Shown: positions 63,491-64,000 of the stretch, one piece after another
Numbering within the stretch: position 1 is the stretch's first letter
Layout: each line of letters starts with the position of its first letter
Source: Aplectana chamaeleonis
Taxonomy: Eukaryota; Nematoda; Chromadorea; Rhabditida; Cosmocercidae
Reading direction: 5' to 3'
DNA length: 64,000 bases
Assembly (NCBI GenBank): GCA_029168955.1
Contig: JAPDOI010000134.1
Coordinates: 248,001 to 312,000, forward strand
The notes under the pieces: model-generated
Databases searched by the model: none
What the model saw: only the letters and a program-made list of their open reading frames with translations
Told to the model about the DNA's origin: nothing
Position numbers and translations under genes: made by a program

Positions 63491-64000
63491 AGATGACCTG
63501 TCCGTTGTGACAGTGAAATATTTTGTGAACCCCTTCTTTGAGACTTTCTATTCTCTGTTGCTTCGTTCTTTCCTCTTAACTCTTACTAATACTGTTTTGC
63601 TTTTCAATTCTCCATTAACCCCATTATTTATCTGTCACGACTTCGCAAGCACCGTCCTTATCAGAACGAAATGACGGTCCGCCGCTGCGGAAAGACATGC
63701 AGCACAAACAGAAGCATACCGGATTACGGGTAATTGTGCTGGGACCCCTGATGTCCTGGCATGATTACCTTCGTGCTGCGACACGGCTTGTCTGCGACTG
63801 CGCAACGGAATTTCGATCCGATGAGAATAGTGAATAATAGCTGCTTCAGACGTCCAATTAAGAATGTTAACAAATCTCGAACGAATCTACCTCATAATAC
63901 TTACGCCCTTTCCATACGTTTGCAGCAGCGGCGAATGCCGCTTTTGAGCTAACTAAGGAACCTCACTACCCAACGTCACTTTTGAAAATCTGTCAGTGTT

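Larger units (their letters stand above)
57091..64000. other. Right flank: no gene recognised
   Basis: Apart from the repeats listed separately, I see no cassette exon, RNA gene or known domain. A minus-strand open frame at 59590-59874 (includes GTFLTKAKFAMSSLKKEDPL) has protein-like composition but no identifiable family. Zinc-finger-like cysteines at 60.12-60.20 kb do not fit the A-exon pattern. Confidence 0.4.

Overview
The window looks like nuclear DNA of a nematode, most likely a strongylid such as a hookworm. The evidence is short coding exons bounded by TTTTCAG-type acceptors and GTRAGT-type donors, long introns full of small inverted-repeat transposons, and degenerate Tc1, hAT, Penelope-like and non-LTR elements. 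No database search was possible, so the genus is inference. Nothing suggests a bacterium, an operon or a CRISPR array.

The only recognisable host coding content lies on the minus strand, from about 57.1 kb down to 1.2 kb. It consists of repeated copies of one exon cassette. In transcription order a cassette reads: J (ends in a Cys-His motif), A and B (two C2H2-like zinc fingers split by introns), D (short helix ending QCFP or QCFS), E (motif YVQVNIYDTNLK), F (motif IIMDVPIL), G and H (long acidic/serine-rich linkers ending in RKRAR-type basic patches), sometimes T (a short exon that can terminate the protein) and I (a second acidic linker with an RKRAR patch). I count about four and a half copies: unit 1 (56.0-57.1 kb, partial), unit 2 (36.1-51.7 kb), unit 3 (23.0-36.0 kb), unit 4 (8.7-22.9 kb) and unit 5 (1.2-8.6 kb). 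Equivalent exons keep nearly the same length and phase (A 132 nt, B 62 nt, D 53 nt, E 132 nt in units 3-5). Most junctions join in frame, including H to I to J to A across unit boundaries. The array is therefore either one very large modular zinc-finger gene of roughly 2,300 codons or a tandem family of related genes. The short 94-bp H3-I3 intron favours read-through between units 3 and 4; a possible stop in exon T4 favours separate genes. The paired fingers and basic patches suggest a nuclear, nucleic-acid-binding protein, but I do not recognise the family.

The introns are crowded with mobile DNA. There is a Tc1-like element with two binding repeats per end (11.05-12.56 kb). A nest at 15.2-19.65 kb holds a non-LTR retrotransposon inserted into an inverted Penelope-like element, beside a second Penelope fragment with a GIY-YIG domain and a candidate hammerhead ribozyme. 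A hAT-like element has perfect 8-bp target duplications (47.48-49.35 kb). Other content includes a mariner remnant, a second LINE tail, a 660-bp TTAA-flanked foldback element and several families of palindromic MITEs occurring in two or more copies.

From 57.1 to 64.0 kb I recognise no coding exon, only MITE-type inverted repeats and low-complexity DNA.
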